A stretch of DNA of 64,000 nucleotides from Oscillospiraceae bacterium. GTDB taxonomy: Bacteria > Bacillota_A > Clostridia > Oscillospirales > Oscillospiraceae. Where the stretch lies: positions 1 to 64,000 of the forward strand of contig JAFXAV010000036.1 of NCBI GenBank assembly GCA_017516785.1, read 5' to 3'. Positions 53,029-61,194 of this stretch are shown here, piece by piece. Every line of letters starts with the position of its first letter. The stretch's first letter is position 1. Position numbers and translations under genes: made by a program. The notes below the pieces were generated by a model. It had not been told where the DNA came from. It ran no database searches and was given only the letters and a program-made list of their open reading frames with translations.

Positions 53029-54708
53029 ATGGCTGAAATTACTGAAAGCAAAAACTTCATTCAGAGCTTCATCGAAGAAGACATCGGTCCCGGTGGCCAG
53101 TACGAGGGCATGACCGTTCATACCCGTTTCCCTCCGGAGCCCAACGGTTATCTGCACATCGGTCACTGCAAGGCCCTGATCATCGACTTCGGCACCGCCG
53201 AGAAGTTCGGCGGCCTGTGCAACCTGCGTATGGACGACACCAACCCCACCAAGGAAGACGTGGAGTTCGTTGAGGCCATCAAGGAAGACATCCACTGGCT
53301 GGGCTTTGACTGGGGCGACCGTTTCTACTATGGCTCCGACTACTTTGAGAAGGACTACGAGTATGCCGTGGAACTGATCAAGAAGGGCCTTGCCTACGTC
53401 TGCGAGCTGACCCCCGAGCAGGCCAAGGAATACCGCGGCGACCTGAACACCCCCGCCATCTCCCCCTGGCGTGACCGCCCCATCGAGGAGAGCCTGGATC
53501 TGTTCCAGCGCATGCGCAACGGTGAATTCGAGGATAACAAGTACACCCTGAGAGCCAAGATCGATCTGGCCTCCGGCAACTTCAATATGCGCGACCCCGT
53601 CATTTACCGCATCCGTCATATGCACCATCACCGCCAGGGTGACAAGTGGTGCATCTACCCCATGTATGACTTTGCCCATCCCATCCAGGACGCCCTGGAG
53701 GGCATCACCCACTCCCTGTGCTCCCTGGAGTTCGAGAACCATCGCCCCCTGTACAACTGGGTGGTTGAGAATGTCTCCGTGCCCCATCGCCCCCGCCAGA
53801 TCGAGTTCGCCCGTCTGGGCATCGACCACACCGTGCTGTCCAAGCGCAAGCTGAGAAACCTGGTGGAAAACGGCTACGTCTCCGGCTGGGATGATCCCAG
53901 AATGCCCACTCTGTGCGGCCTGCGCCGCCGCGGCTACACCCCCAACGCCATCCGCAATTTCTGCGACCGCGTGGGCGTTGCCAAGAGCCCCAACACCATC
54001 CCCTTCGCATTCCTGGAGTTCTGCCTGCGTGAGGACCTGAATGATACCGCTCAGCGTGTCATGGCTGTTCTGAAGCCCGTGAAGCTGACCATCACCAACT
54101 ATCCCGAGGGCCAGGTTGAGACCATGGTCGTGGAGAACAACCCCAACCATCCCGAGGACGGCACCCGTGAAGTCTCCTTCTCCCGCAATCTGTGGATTGA
54201 AGCTGACGACTTCCTGGCACAGCCCATTCCCAAGTACAAGCGTCTGTATCCTGACGGCCCCGAGTGCCGCCTGAAGGGTGCTTACCTGATCAAGTGCACC
54301 GGCTGCGTCACCGATGAGAATGGCAACGTGGTGGAAGTTCTGGCAACCTATGATCCCGAGTCCCGCGGCGGCGATCCCGCTGACGGCCGCAAGGTCAAGG
54401 GCGCAACCATCCACTGGGTGGATGCAGAAACCTGTGTGGACGCCGAGGTCCGTCAGTACTCCAACCTGTTTGACGATCCCGATCCCGATGCAGCAGGCAA
54501 GGATTACCTGGCATGCATGAACCCCAACTCCCTGGAAGTGCTCACCGGCTGCAAGGTCGAAGCATTCCTGAAGAACGCCAAGGCTCCCGCTTCCTATCAG
54601 TTCATGAGAATCGGCTATTTCTGCCCCGATTCCAAGGACTCCTCCCCCGATCACCTGGTGTTCAACCGCTCTGTCAGCCTGAAGGACTCCTTCAAGCCCG
54701 GCAAGTAA
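53029..54708 (+). CDS. glnS: Glutaminyl-tRNA synthetase
   Basis: 559 residues. Class I motifs: HIGH-type PPEPNGYLHIGHCK and KMSKS-type VLSKRKL. DDTNPTKED and IYPMYDFAHPIQDALEGITHSLCSLEF distinguish GlnRS from GltX, along with the C-terminal anticodon-binding beta-barrel. It charges tRNA-Gln directly; many Firmicutes instead use GatCAB, so this is a lineage feature or an old transfer. The start at 53029 has AGAGGAAG upstream and a promoter fixes it. Codon usage is strongly biased, typical of a highly expressed gene. Confidence 0.96.
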   Translation: MAEITESKNFIQSFIEEDIGPGGQYEGMTVHTRFPPEPNGYLHIGHCKALIIDFGTAEKFGGLCNLRMDDTNPTKEDVEFVEAIKEDIHWLGFDWGDRFYYGSDYFEKDYEYAVELIKKGLAYVCELTPEQAKEYRGDLNTPAISPWRDRPIEESLDLFQRMRNGEFEDNKYTLRAKIDLASGNFNMRDPVIYRIRHMHHHRQGDKWCIYPMYDFAHPIQDALEGITHSLCSLEFENHRPLYNWVVENVSVPHRPRQIEFARLGIDHTVLSKRKLRNLVENGYVSGWDDPRMPTLCGLRRRGYTPNAIRNFCDRVGVAKSPNTIPFAFLEFCLREDLNDTAQRVMAVLKPVKLTITNYPEGQVETMVVENNPNHPEDGTREVSFSRNLWIEADDFLAQPIPKYKRLYPDGPECRLKGAYLIKCTGCVTDENGNVVEVLATYDPESRGGDPADGRKVKGATIHWVDAETCVDAEVRQYSNLFDDPDPDAAGKDYLACMNPNSLEVLTGCKVEAFLKNAKAPASYQFMRIGYFCPDSKDSSPDHLVFNRSVSLKDSFKPGK

Positions 54709-54716
54709 AAAGTATT

Positions 54717-54748
54717 GCTCCGCACCAAAATTGGTGCGGAGCTTTTTT
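54717..54748 (+). terminator. glnS terminator
   Basis: Perfect 12-bp stem GCTCCGCACCAA/TTGGTGCGGAGC, two-base centre, then TTTTTT. Confidence 0.92.
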
Positions 54749-54757
54749 ATTCTTTTT

Positions 54758-54817
54758 TGCAAAGCAGACTTGACAAATTTTGCAAAGTTTGCTATGCTAT
54801 TTATGCAAAGTTAACTT
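54758..54817 (+). promoter_or_regulatory. HTH operon promoter with three 23-bp-spaced TGCAAAG repeats
   Basis: TTGACA (54770-54775), 17-base spacer, TATGCT (54793-54798). TGCAAAG occurs at 54758, 54781 and 54804, exactly 23 bases apart, flanking and overlapping the promoter. The last copy merges into the palindrome AAGTTAACTT (54808-54817). This looks like a cooperative operator for the small HTH protein that follows. Confidence 0.7.
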
Positions 54818-54866
54818 AGCATTTGATCTCTATGGACGCATGGGGATCAAGAAAAGGAGAATCCCT

Positions 54867-55070
54867 ATGAAAACGAAAATCCGCGAGCTCCGAAAGATGC
54901 GGAAGCTCTCTCAGGAGGAACTGGCCGAGGCTGTCGGTACCACACGCCAGACCATCACCTCCATCGAGGTGGGAAAGTACACCGCTTCCTTGCCCCTTGC
55001 ATACAAAATCGCACATTATTTTGGACTTACCATCGAGGAAGTCTTCGACTTCTCTGATTTGGAGGATTAA
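54867..55070 (+). CDS. Small XRE-family HTH regulator (YgzD-like)
   Basis: 67 residues, almost only a helix-turn-helix: KIRELRKMRKLSQEELAEAVGTTRQTITSIEVGKYTASLPLAYKIAHYFGLTIEEVF. AAAAGGAGA precedes the ATG. It is followed two bases later by a membrane protein gene; such HTH/membrane-protein pairs are common in Firmicutes and often autoregulated. The repeat array upstream is the likely binding site. Confidence 0.9.
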   Translation: MKTKIRELRKMRKLSQEELAEAVGTTRQTITSIEVGKYTASLPLAYKIAHYFGLTIEEVFDFSDLED

Positions 55071-55072
55071 TT

Positions 55073-55540
55073 ATGGAACAGTTTAAGGATGAATTGAAAG
55101 TACAAGTTCGCATTACTGCTGTTTTTTGCGTCATTCTCGCCATTTTCAGTGTTCTGGGCTTTGCAGCGGAGGCAGGTCTTGTGGAGCTGACCCCTGTCGG
55201 AGGCGACAGCCATTGGCAGAGCATGTGGCGCGGAATGATTTCCGGCGCATCCTTCGGCTTGCTGGCTCTGATGGTCTATGGTCTTATCCGCGGAATCCGC
55301 GCCCTGAAAGACGACAAGAAGCTGAAAAAGCTCTATGTGGAAGCCAATGACGAGCGCTCCATCAAAATATGGACTTCCGCCCGCTCCGCTTCCATGCAGA
55401 TCACCTTGCTGCTGGGTCTGGTTGCCGGTATGATCATCAGCTATTTCCACATGACTGTCGGCATTACCATTCTGGCTGTGGAAACCATTCAGGCATTCAT
55501 TGGTTTCGGCTGCAAGCTCTACTACAGCAAGAAGTTCTGA
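55073..55540 (+). CDS. Membrane protein paired with HTH regulator (155 aa)
   Basis: I do not recognise a named family. Four hydrophobic segments are visible (about 14-35, 55-72, 107-125 and 128-147), with a basic central loop (RGIRALKDDKKLKKLYVEANDERSIKIW). The start follows the HTH stop by two bases. The central loop faces the cytosol if the N-terminus does, which could allow contact with the regulator (inference). Confidence 0.75.
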   Translation: MEQFKDELKVQVRITAVFCVILAIFSVLGFAAEAGLVELTPVGGDSHWQSMWRGMISGASFGLLALMVYGLIRGIRALKDDKKLKKLYVEANDERSIKIWTSARSASMQITLLLGLVAGMIISYFHMTVGITILAVETIQAFIGFGCKLYYSKKF

Positions 55541-55546
55541 ACACAA

Positions 55547-55576
55547 AAACTCCGTACCGGAATCGGTACGGAGTTT
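55547..55576. terminator. Bidirectional terminator
   Basis: Perfect 13-bp stem AAACTCCGTACCG/CGGTACGGAGTTT with a four-base loop, between convergent genes. Confidence 0.88.
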
Positions 55577-55580
55577 CAAT

Positions 55581-56216
55581 TTACTTCTTTTCCTTGATCT
55601 GGGTCTTCAGGTGCATACTCAGCACCGCAAGAGACGTTGCCATATTCTCATAGTGAACCAGAATATGGTCGGGCACTTCCAGATGGGTAGATGCAAAGGT
55701 CCAGATTGCCTTGATGCCGCAGGCGATCAGCTGATCGCAAACATCCTGGGCGTGCTCCTTGGGCACGGTGATGATGGCCATCAGGATTTTGTTGGTGTGG
55801 CAGAACTGCTCCAGCTTGTCCATGTGCATGATGGGCTTACCGTCTTCGGTATGCTCCATGGTGGGATTTACATCGAAACCTGCCAGAATGTTCAGACCGA
55901 ATTCATCGAAGCCCTTGTAGTCAAGCAACGCCTGACCCAGCTTGCCGGTACCGATAATGACGGCGTCGGTGGTATTATCATAACCCAGGAACTGCTCAAG
56001 ATCTTCAATCAGGCCTTCACGCATATAGCCGATCTTGGGTCTGCCGCCGTCGGAGACCATGGCAAGGTCCTTGCGAACCTGCACTTCGCCCATGCCCAAA
56101 GCATTGGCAAGAGAGGTTGCAGAGATATAGGGTGTCTCTGCATCCTGAATTCCCTTCAGGTAAGCAAGATACACAGGCAAACGTTTCAACACAGATTTGG
56201 ACACTTTCTTTTCCAT
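55581..56216 (-). CDS. rex: Redox-sensing transcriptional repressor Rex
   Basis: 211 residues. N-terminal winged helix (LPVYLAYLKGIQDAETPYISATSLANALGMGEVQVRKDLAMVS) and C-terminal NAD(H)-binding Rossmann domain (VIIGTGKLGQALLDY). The tail helix swaps in the dimer. Rex releases DNA when NADH is high and controls fermentation and hydrogen genes. GTGAGGAATT precedes the ATG. A strong palindrome at its own promoter suggests autoregulation. Confidence 0.95.
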   Translation of the reverse strand: MEKKVSKSVLKRLPVYLAYLKGIQDAETPYISATSLANALGMGEVQVRKDLAMVSDGGRPKIGYMREGLIEDLEQFLGYDNTTDAVIIGTGKLGQALLDYKGFDEFGLNILAGFDVNPTMEHTEDGKPIMHMDKLEQFCHTNKILMAIITVPKEHAQDVCDQLIACGIKAIWTFASTHLEVPDHILVHYENMATSLAVLSMHLKTQIKEKK

Positions 56217-56248
56217 GGCAATTCCTCACTCAATCGATACAATATCTT

Positions 56249-56297
56249 ATCGATATATTCTTATATCGATTGTATCATAGCAAATTGGCAAATGCAA
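56249..56297 (-). promoter_or_regulatory. rex promoter and palindromic operator
   Basis: TTGCAT (56292-56297), 17-base spacer, TACAAT (56269-56274). A perfect 9-bp inverted repeat ATCGATATA/TATATCGAT with four-base centre (56249-56270) begins at the -10 and covers the likely start site. The 4-base centre matches the spacing of Rex sites, but the arms are not the TTGTTAA consensus. Confidence 0.65.
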
Positions 56298-56312
56298 GAA
56301 AATTCTGAATAA

Positions 56313-56798
56313 TTACATATTTTCAAAGCGAATTCGTTTCCATTCCTCTGTCAATCGATCCAAAGGCCAGGATGCGTTGGCAGGGGACGTGGAAGGAAGG
56401 CAAATTCCTTTCCTGTTCAGAACCGGCTGAAGATGCTTGCGGTAATATTTCTCCGCCGTCCTGCCGTTGATAAAAATCTTTTCAATGGGCGCATATTTCA
56501 GAATTCTGCCCACGTCATTGGGCATCACGTTTTTGATGGAACTGTCAGAACTGCCCGAAATTTCACAGGAAGCAATCACATCCCAAAGTGCAATGTTGTG
56601 CTTGAGCAGCATCTGCTTCTTCTCTTCCACTGTTTTCGGCTCTTCTGCTTCAAGAACAGCCGCCAGAACTTTCCAGAACCGATTTCTAGGATGTCCGTAA
56701 AAAAACATCTCTTCCCTCGATTTTACAGAAGGAAAGCTTCCCAGAATCAGGATGCGGGAATACTCGTTGAATACAGGTTCAATCGGGTGCTTCGTCAT
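56313..56798 (-). CDS. DNA-deoxyinosine glycosylase (UDG superfamily family 6)
   Basis: 161 residues. UDG-fold motif GSFPSVKSREEMFFYGHPRNRFW (site I and flanking), IALWDVIASCEISGSSDSSIKN, and FINGRTAEKYY, with the C-terminal STSPANAS. This matches the family that removes hypoxanthine from DNA after adenine deamination. The start at 56798 has GGAGTG upstream. It lies 100 bases from rex on the same strand. Confidence 0.88.
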   Translation of the reverse strand: MTKHPIEPVFNEYSRILILGSFPSVKSREEMFFYGHPRNRFWKVLAAVLEAEEPKTVEEKKQMLLKHNIALWDVIASCEISGSSDSSIKNVMPNDVGRILKYAPIEKIFINGRTAEKYYRKHLQPVLNRKGICLPSTSPANASWPLDRLTEEWKRIRFENM

Positions 56799-56878
56799 AA
56801 AAATCACTCCATTTCCGGAATCATTTTACCAAAGATCTTGTTCACAGTCAATTGAGTGTCTTTTCCTGATTTTTATGC

Positions 56879-56907
56879 TTGACAAGTAGGCCTGTTTGTG
56901 CTAGACT
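56879..56907 (+). promoter_or_regulatory. Promoter of tRNA-Ser(GCU)
   Basis: TTGACA (56879-56884), 17-base spacer, TAGACT (56902-56907), 30 bases before the tRNA. Confidence 0.8.
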
Positions 56908-56937
56908 ATCCTAGTCAGCTTAATACAGGACTGATTC

Positions 56938-57029
56938 GGAGTGATACCCAAGAGGCCGAAGGGGCTCCCCTGCTAAGGGAGTAGGCGGTCAAAAGCCGCG
57001 CGAGGGTTCAAATCCCTCTCACTCCGCCA
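56938..57029 (+). tRNA. tRNA-Ser(GCU)
   Basis: Class II tRNA with long variable arm; 5' GGAGTGA, 3' TCACTCC-G-CCA, anticodon loop CTGCTAA (GCU), T-loop GTTCAAATC. Confidence 0.95.
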
Positions 57030-57061
57030 AAGACCACATCTTTCCAGATGTGGTCTTTTTT
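57030..57061 (+). terminator. Terminator of tRNA-Ser(GCU)
   Basis: Perfect 12-bp stem AAGACCACATCT/AGATGTGGTCTT, four-base loop, then TTTT. The downstream stretch 57090-57120 has another weak GC-rich hairpin. Confidence 0.9.
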
Positions 57062-57153
57062 CTATCTAAATCATCAAACTGCGTAAAAACCCACCCAGCC
57101 TAATGACTGAGTGGGGGTTGTAATTCTTTTATAAACCGCTGGCCTGCATCCAT

Positions 57154-57194
57154 ATAAAAAAGAACACCCCATCCTTTCGGATGAGGTGTTCTTT
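57154..57194 (-). terminator. Terminator of tRNA-Ser(GGA)
   Basis: 16-bp stem with one mismatch (57159-57174 with 57179-57194), four-base loop, then a T-run on the minus strand. Confidence 0.88.
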
Positions 57195-57195
57195 C

Positions 57196-57287
57196 TGGCG
57201 GAGAAGGAGGGATTTGAACCCTCGATACCCTTTTGGGGTATACACGATTTCCAATCGTGCGCGCTCGGCCAGCTACGCGACTTCTCC
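57196..57287 (-). tRNA. tRNA-Ser(GGA)
   Basis: Class II tRNA on the minus strand; 5' GGAGAAGT, 3' CTTCTCC-G-CCA, anticodon loop TTGGAAA (GGA), long variable arm, T-loop GTTCAAATC. Confidence 0.95.
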
Positions 57288-57401
57288 ATGCGCATCAGCT
57301 CTTGCCGACTTGCATATAATACACCACGATCCCTTTTTTGTCAACCCCTTTTTTCAGAAATTATAAAAATTTTTTGAAGGGTTTTTGAGGGTCAAAATAC
57401 A

Positions 57402-59153
57402 TCAGTGAGCAAACTGGCTGGTGTAGAGTTCTGCGTAGAATCCCCGTTTGCGGAGCAGCTCTTCGTGGCTTCCCTGCTCCACAATGTGGCCGTCCCGCAT
57501 CACCAGAATCAGGTCAGCCTCCCGGATGGTGGACAGGCGATGGGCAACGATAAAGGATGTCCTCCCCTTCATCATGGAATTGAAAGCCTGCTGGATCTGA
57601 ATCTCCGTACGGGTATCGATGGAAGAAGTTGCTTCGTCCAGAATCAGCATGGGCGGCAGACACAGCATCACCCGGGCAATGCACAGCAGCTGCTTCTGTC
57701 CCTGAGACAGATTGCCGCCGGATTCGGAAATGACCGTTTCATAACCGTTGGGCAGCCGTTTGATAAAGCCGTGGGCATGAGCCTGCATAGCAGCAGCGAT
57801 GACTTCTTCGTCTGTTGCGTCTGGCTTGCCCATGGTAATGTTTTCCCGGATAGTTCCGGCTTTCAGCCAGGTATCCTGAAGCACCATGCCCACACTGCGC
57901 CGCAGTTCGCCCCGTTCCATATCCCGGGTGTTAATGCCGTCCAAAAGAATATCGCCGCCCTGGGGATCGTAGAAGCGCATCAAAAGGTTAATGAAGGTTG
58001 TCTTGCCGCAGCCGGTGGGACCGACAATAGCCACACGCTGACCGGGATTAACAGAAAGATTGAAATCTTCAATGAGGGGCTTTTCAGGTACATAGTAGAA
58101 ACAGAGATCCTTGATCTCCATGGCACCTTCCACCTTCTCAGGCCGCTGAGGGTTCTCTGGCTCGGGCGTTCTGGCAGGAGCATCCATCAGCTGGAAGACC
58201 CGGTCGGCGCAGACCAGGGCGTTCTGGAGTTCCGTGATGACGCCGGAGATCTCGTTGAAGGGTTTGGTATACTGATTGGCGTAGTTGAGGAACGCGGTCA
58301 GATTACCCACGGAGAAGTATCCCGCGCCACTGATGCACATCAGGGCGCCGGTGAGGGCTACGGCTGCGTAAACCACAGAGTTGACAAACCGGGTGCATGG
58401 ATTGGTCAGGCTGGAGAAGAAGATGGCTTTGAGGGATACCTTTTCCAGCCGGTGGTTGATCTCATCGAAGGTTTCCATGGACTCGCCTTCATGGCCGAAG
58501 GCCTGAACCAGCTTCATATTGCCGATGGTCTCGTCGACGAGAGCAGTCTGCTCGCCCCGGGTGACAGACTGGAGGGAGAACATGGAATGGGTGCGGCTGG
58601 CGATGAAATTGGCAACTACCAGAGAAAGAGGCGTGATCACAATGACCACCAGAGCGATCTGCCAGGAAATGCGCAGCATGAAGAACAGGGTGCCGAGGAT
58701 TGTCATCAGGCCGGTGAACAGCTGGGTAAAGCCCATCAGTAGGCCGTCCGCAAAGGTATCCACATCGCTCACCACGCGGCTCACCAGATCACCCTGGGGA
58801 TGCCGGTCCAGGTAAGACAGAGGTAGCACCTGAATATGCCGGAAGGCTGCATTTCGGATGTCCCGGGTCACCCGGAAGGTGACAAAATTGTTGATCTCGC
58901 TCATGAGCCACTGGGATACAGCAGCAATGGCGGTGCAGATGCAGACAATCATCAGGCTCTGAGCCACCCACTCAAACTGAACACTTCCCTTGCCGATGAT
59001 GCCGTCAATGGCAGTACCCACAGCGATGGGGATATACAGGGTCATAGCCACATAGAGAAGCGCCAGCAGCAGAGATCCTGCCAGAGCAAACCAGTAGGGC
59101 CGTACATAGCGAAGAACCCGGGAAATCACTGCTTTCTGATTGGTTTTAGCCAT
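57402..59153 (-). CDS. Heterodimeric ABC exporter, catalytically canonical half
   Basis: 583 residues: six membrane segments (about 15-310), then an ATPase domain. Walker A GPTGCGKTT, signature LSQGQKQLLC, Walker B MLILDEATSSIDT with the catalytic Glu, and switch His in FIVAHRLSTIREAD. It overlaps its partner gene by eight bases. The partner has Asp in place of the catalytic Glu, so the pair forms a typical heterodimeric exporter (LmrCD/BmrCD/TM287-288 kind), pumping drugs, lipids or peptides. The substrate is unknown. Confidence 0.9.
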   Translation of the reverse strand: MAKTNQKAVISRVLRYVRPYWFALAGSLLLALLYVAMTLYIPIAVGTAIDGIIGKGSVQFEWVAQSLMIVCICTAIAAVSQWLMSEINNFVTFRVTRDIRNAAFRHIQVLPLSYLDRHPQGDLVSRVVSDVDTFADGLLMGFTQLFTGLMTILGTLFFMLRISWQIALVVIVITPLSLVVANFIASRTHSMFSLQSVTRGEQTALVDETIGNMKLVQAFGHEGESMETFDEINHRLEKVSLKAIFFSSLTNPCTRFVNSVVYAAVALTGALMCISGAGYFSVGNLTAFLNYANQYTKPFNEISGVITELQNALVCADRVFQLMDAPARTPEPENPQRPEKVEGAMEIKDLCFYYVPEKPLIEDFNLSVNPGQRVAIVGPTGCGKTTFINLLMRFYDPQGGDILLDGINTRDMERGELRRSVGMVLQDTWLKAGTIRENITMGKPDATDEEVIAAAMQAHAHGFIKRLPNGYETVISESGGNLSQGQKQLLCIARVMLCLPPMLILDEATSSIDTRTEIQIQQAFNSMMKGRTSFIVAHRLSTIREADLILVMRDGHIVEQGSHEELLRKRGFYAELYTSQFAH

Positions 59154-60873
59154 GATCCTTCACCTCCCGCTCAAACTGGGAATAATAGATTTCCTGATAG
59201 ACAGGACAGCTTTCCAGAAGCATTTCGTGAGTGCCGATGCCCACCATATCACCTTCGTCCAATACAATGATCTGATCTGCATATCTTACAGATGCGGCGC
59301 GCTGAGAGACAATGAACGTAGTGGGCGAATCAGGCATGTTCCGGATGGCCATGCGAAGTTTTGCATCGGTGGCGTAGTCCAGCGCAGAAGCGCTGTCGTC
59401 CAGAATCAGAATGGCAGGCTTTCTCACCAGGGCTCTGGCGATGGCAAGACGCTGGCGCTGACCACCGGAGAAATTCACGCCGCCCTGCTCTACCTCTGCT
59501 TCCAGTTCGCCTTCCTTGCTCTTGACCACTTCCCGGGCCTGGGCAGTATCGAGAGCGGCCCACAGTTCATCGTCGGAGGCTTCTTCCCTGCCCCAGAGCA
59601 GATTCTTTCGGATGCTTCCTTTGAAGAGGACACTCTTCTGGGGTACCACGCCGATCTGCTGCCGAAGGGAATTGAACTCGTAATCATGAACATTGATGCC
59701 GTCGATGAGCACTTCACCCTCGAAGGCATCGTAAAGTCTGGGAATCAGATTTACCAAAGTGGTCTTGCCGGAACCGGTGCCGCCGATGATGCCGATGGTT
59801 TCACCCGGAGCGGCAGTGAAGCTGATCTTTTCCAGGGATGCTTCGCGGGCACCGTGGTATTTTGCGGTCACATTCCGAAATTCCACTTCGCCCCGGAGCT
59901 TTTGGGGGACGATGGAGCCGTTTTTCTGGGAGGATTCAATTTCCAGCACGCTTTCCACTCTCTGGGCGCAGGCGGCTGCCTTCGTCATGGAGATGATCAG
60001 ATTGGCCATCTTGATCAGCTCCACCAGGATCTGAGTCATGTAGTTGTAGAGGGCAATCACAAGGCCCTGGGTCAGAATGCCCTGCTGCACCTTGACCGCG
60101 CCCACATTGATCAGAACAATCACAGCCAGGTTCACAATCACAAAGGTCAGAGGATTCATCAGGTTGGAAATCCGTCCTGCCTTCCGCTGGCCTGCCATCA
60201 GAGAAGCGGTGTGATTTTCAAAATCCTCCACTTCCTCATCTTCTCTGGTAAATGCCCGCAGCACCCTGACACCGGCAAGATTCTGCCGTGTGGCAGAGGT
60301 GACCTTGTCAAGGCTGCCCTGCACCCGCTTGTACATGGGCATGGTGATCAGCATGATGCCGAAAACCACCAGGCAAAGCACTGGAATCAATCCCACAAAT
60401 ACCAGCGCAGCCTGAAAATCGATGGTAAAGGCCATGATCATTGCACCGAAAACAACGAAGGGAGACCGCAGCAGCAGCCGGAGGGTCAGATTTACGCCGT
60501 TCTGGACCTGATTGATGTCGGAGGTCATGCGGGTAATCATGGTGGAAGTACCGAGGGTATCAATTTCCGTGTAGGAAAGGCCCAGAATGTGCTTCATCAC
60601 CGCATGGCGCAAGCGAGTGGCAAAACCGACAGCGGCTTTGGCTGCGAAGTACTGAGCGGTAACCGCGCAAACCAGACCGATGATGCCGAGAGAAATCATC
60701 ACTAGGCACATTTTTACAACATACCCATTGTCCGCGGCGCCAATACCCGCATCTACAATTTTTGCTACCACCAGAGGAATCAGCAGTTCAAAGCTGGCTT
60801 CCAGTAGTTTAAAAAGCGGGCCAAGGACACATTCTCTGCCATAGCCACGCATATATTTCAGAAGTTTCTTCAT
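59146..60873 (-). CDS. Heterodimeric ABC exporter, degenerate-site half
   Basis: 575 residues with six membrane segments followed by an ATPase domain. Walker A GGTGSGKTT, signature FSGGQRQRLAIARAL, Walker B ILILDDSASALDYATD in which Asp replaces the catalytic Glu, and Gln replaces the switch His (FIVSQRAASVRYAD). Such degenerate halves bind ATP without efficient hydrolysis. It is the first gene of the operon. The start at 60873 has GAGGTG upstream; a GTG three codons earlier overlaps that site. Confidence 0.9.
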   Translation of the reverse strand: MKKLLKYMRGYGRECVLGPLFKLLEASFELLIPLVVAKIVDAGIGAADNGYVVKMCLVMISLGIIGLVCAVTAQYFAAKAAVGFATRLRHAVMKHILGLSYTEIDTLGTSTMITRMTSDINQVQNGVNLTLRLLLRSPFVVFGAMIMAFTIDFQAALVFVGLIPVLCLVVFGIMLITMPMYKRVQGSLDKVTSATRQNLAGVRVLRAFTREDEEVEDFENHTASLMAGQRKAGRISNLMNPLTFVIVNLAVIVLINVGAVKVQQGILTQGLVIALYNYMTQILVELIKMANLIISMTKAAACAQRVESVLEIESSQKNGSIVPQKLRGEVEFRNVTAKYHGAREASLEKISFTAAPGETIGIIGGTGSGKTTLVNLIPRLYDAFEGEVLIDGINVHDYEFNSLRQQIGVVPQKSVLFKGSIRKNLLWGREEASDDELWAALDTAQAREVVKSKEGELEAEVEQGGVNFSGGQRQRLAIARALVRKPAILILDDSASALDYATDAKLRMAIRNMPDSPTTFIVSQRAASVRYADQIIVLDEGDMVGIGTHEMLLESCPVYQEIYYSQFEREVKDHG

Positions 60874-60959
60874 ATGGTTCACCTCTTGCGTTTCTATGGA
60901 GAATTATACCATCATTCCTATGGTAAATCAACGGAATTTGAAGCTATCAGAAAATAGTG

Positions 60960-60988
60960 TTGACAATTTGAAACAATCCAGATATAAT
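60960..60988 (+). promoter_or_regulatory. Promoter of tRNA-Thr(CGU)
   Basis: Perfect consensus: TTGACA (60960-60965), 17-base spacer, TATAAT (60983-60988), 14 bases before the tRNA. Confidence 0.92.
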
Positions 60989-61002
60989 ATCAAGGTTAAT
61001 AT

Positions 61003-61078
61003 GCTAGTGTAGCACAGTCGGTAGTGCATCTCACTCGTAATGAGAAGGTCGCCTGTTCGAGTCAGGTCACTAGCTCCA
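61003..61078 (+). tRNA. tRNA-Thr(CGU), likely integration site
   Basis: 5' GCTAGTG, 3' CACTAGC-T-CCA, anticodon loop CTCGTAA (CGU), T-loop GTTCGAGTC. It directly precedes an integrase gene facing it, so its 3' half probably serves as the attachment site of the element that follows. Confidence 0.94.
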
Positions 61079-61081
61079 TCG

Positions 61082-61119
61082 AAACACCCGGTTTCGTAAA
61101 GATTCCGGGTGTTTTTCTA
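61082..61119 (+). terminator. Terminator of tRNA-Thr
   Basis: 10-bp stem AAACACCCGG/CCGGGTGTTT, 13-base loop, then TTTTT. Confidence 0.82.
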
Positions 61120-61135
61120 ACTTTTATAGGCAGCA

Positions 61136-61186
61136 AAAACCCGCCCCGATTTCAAATGATGGACATTTGATGACCGGAGCGGGGAT
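61136..61186 (-). terminator. Terminator of the integrase gene
   Basis: Nested stems: outer CCCCG/CGGGG and inner TCAAATG/CATTTGA, then GGGTTTTTG on the minus strand. The motif TCAAATGATGG recurs near 62634 on the far side of the integrase. Confidence 0.7.
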
Positions 61187-61194
61187 TTTTATTT

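Noticed and set aside
52819..54762. 647-codon minus-strand frame over glnS
   Set aside because: Produced by the strong codon bias of glnS; it crosses the glnS terminator and promoter.
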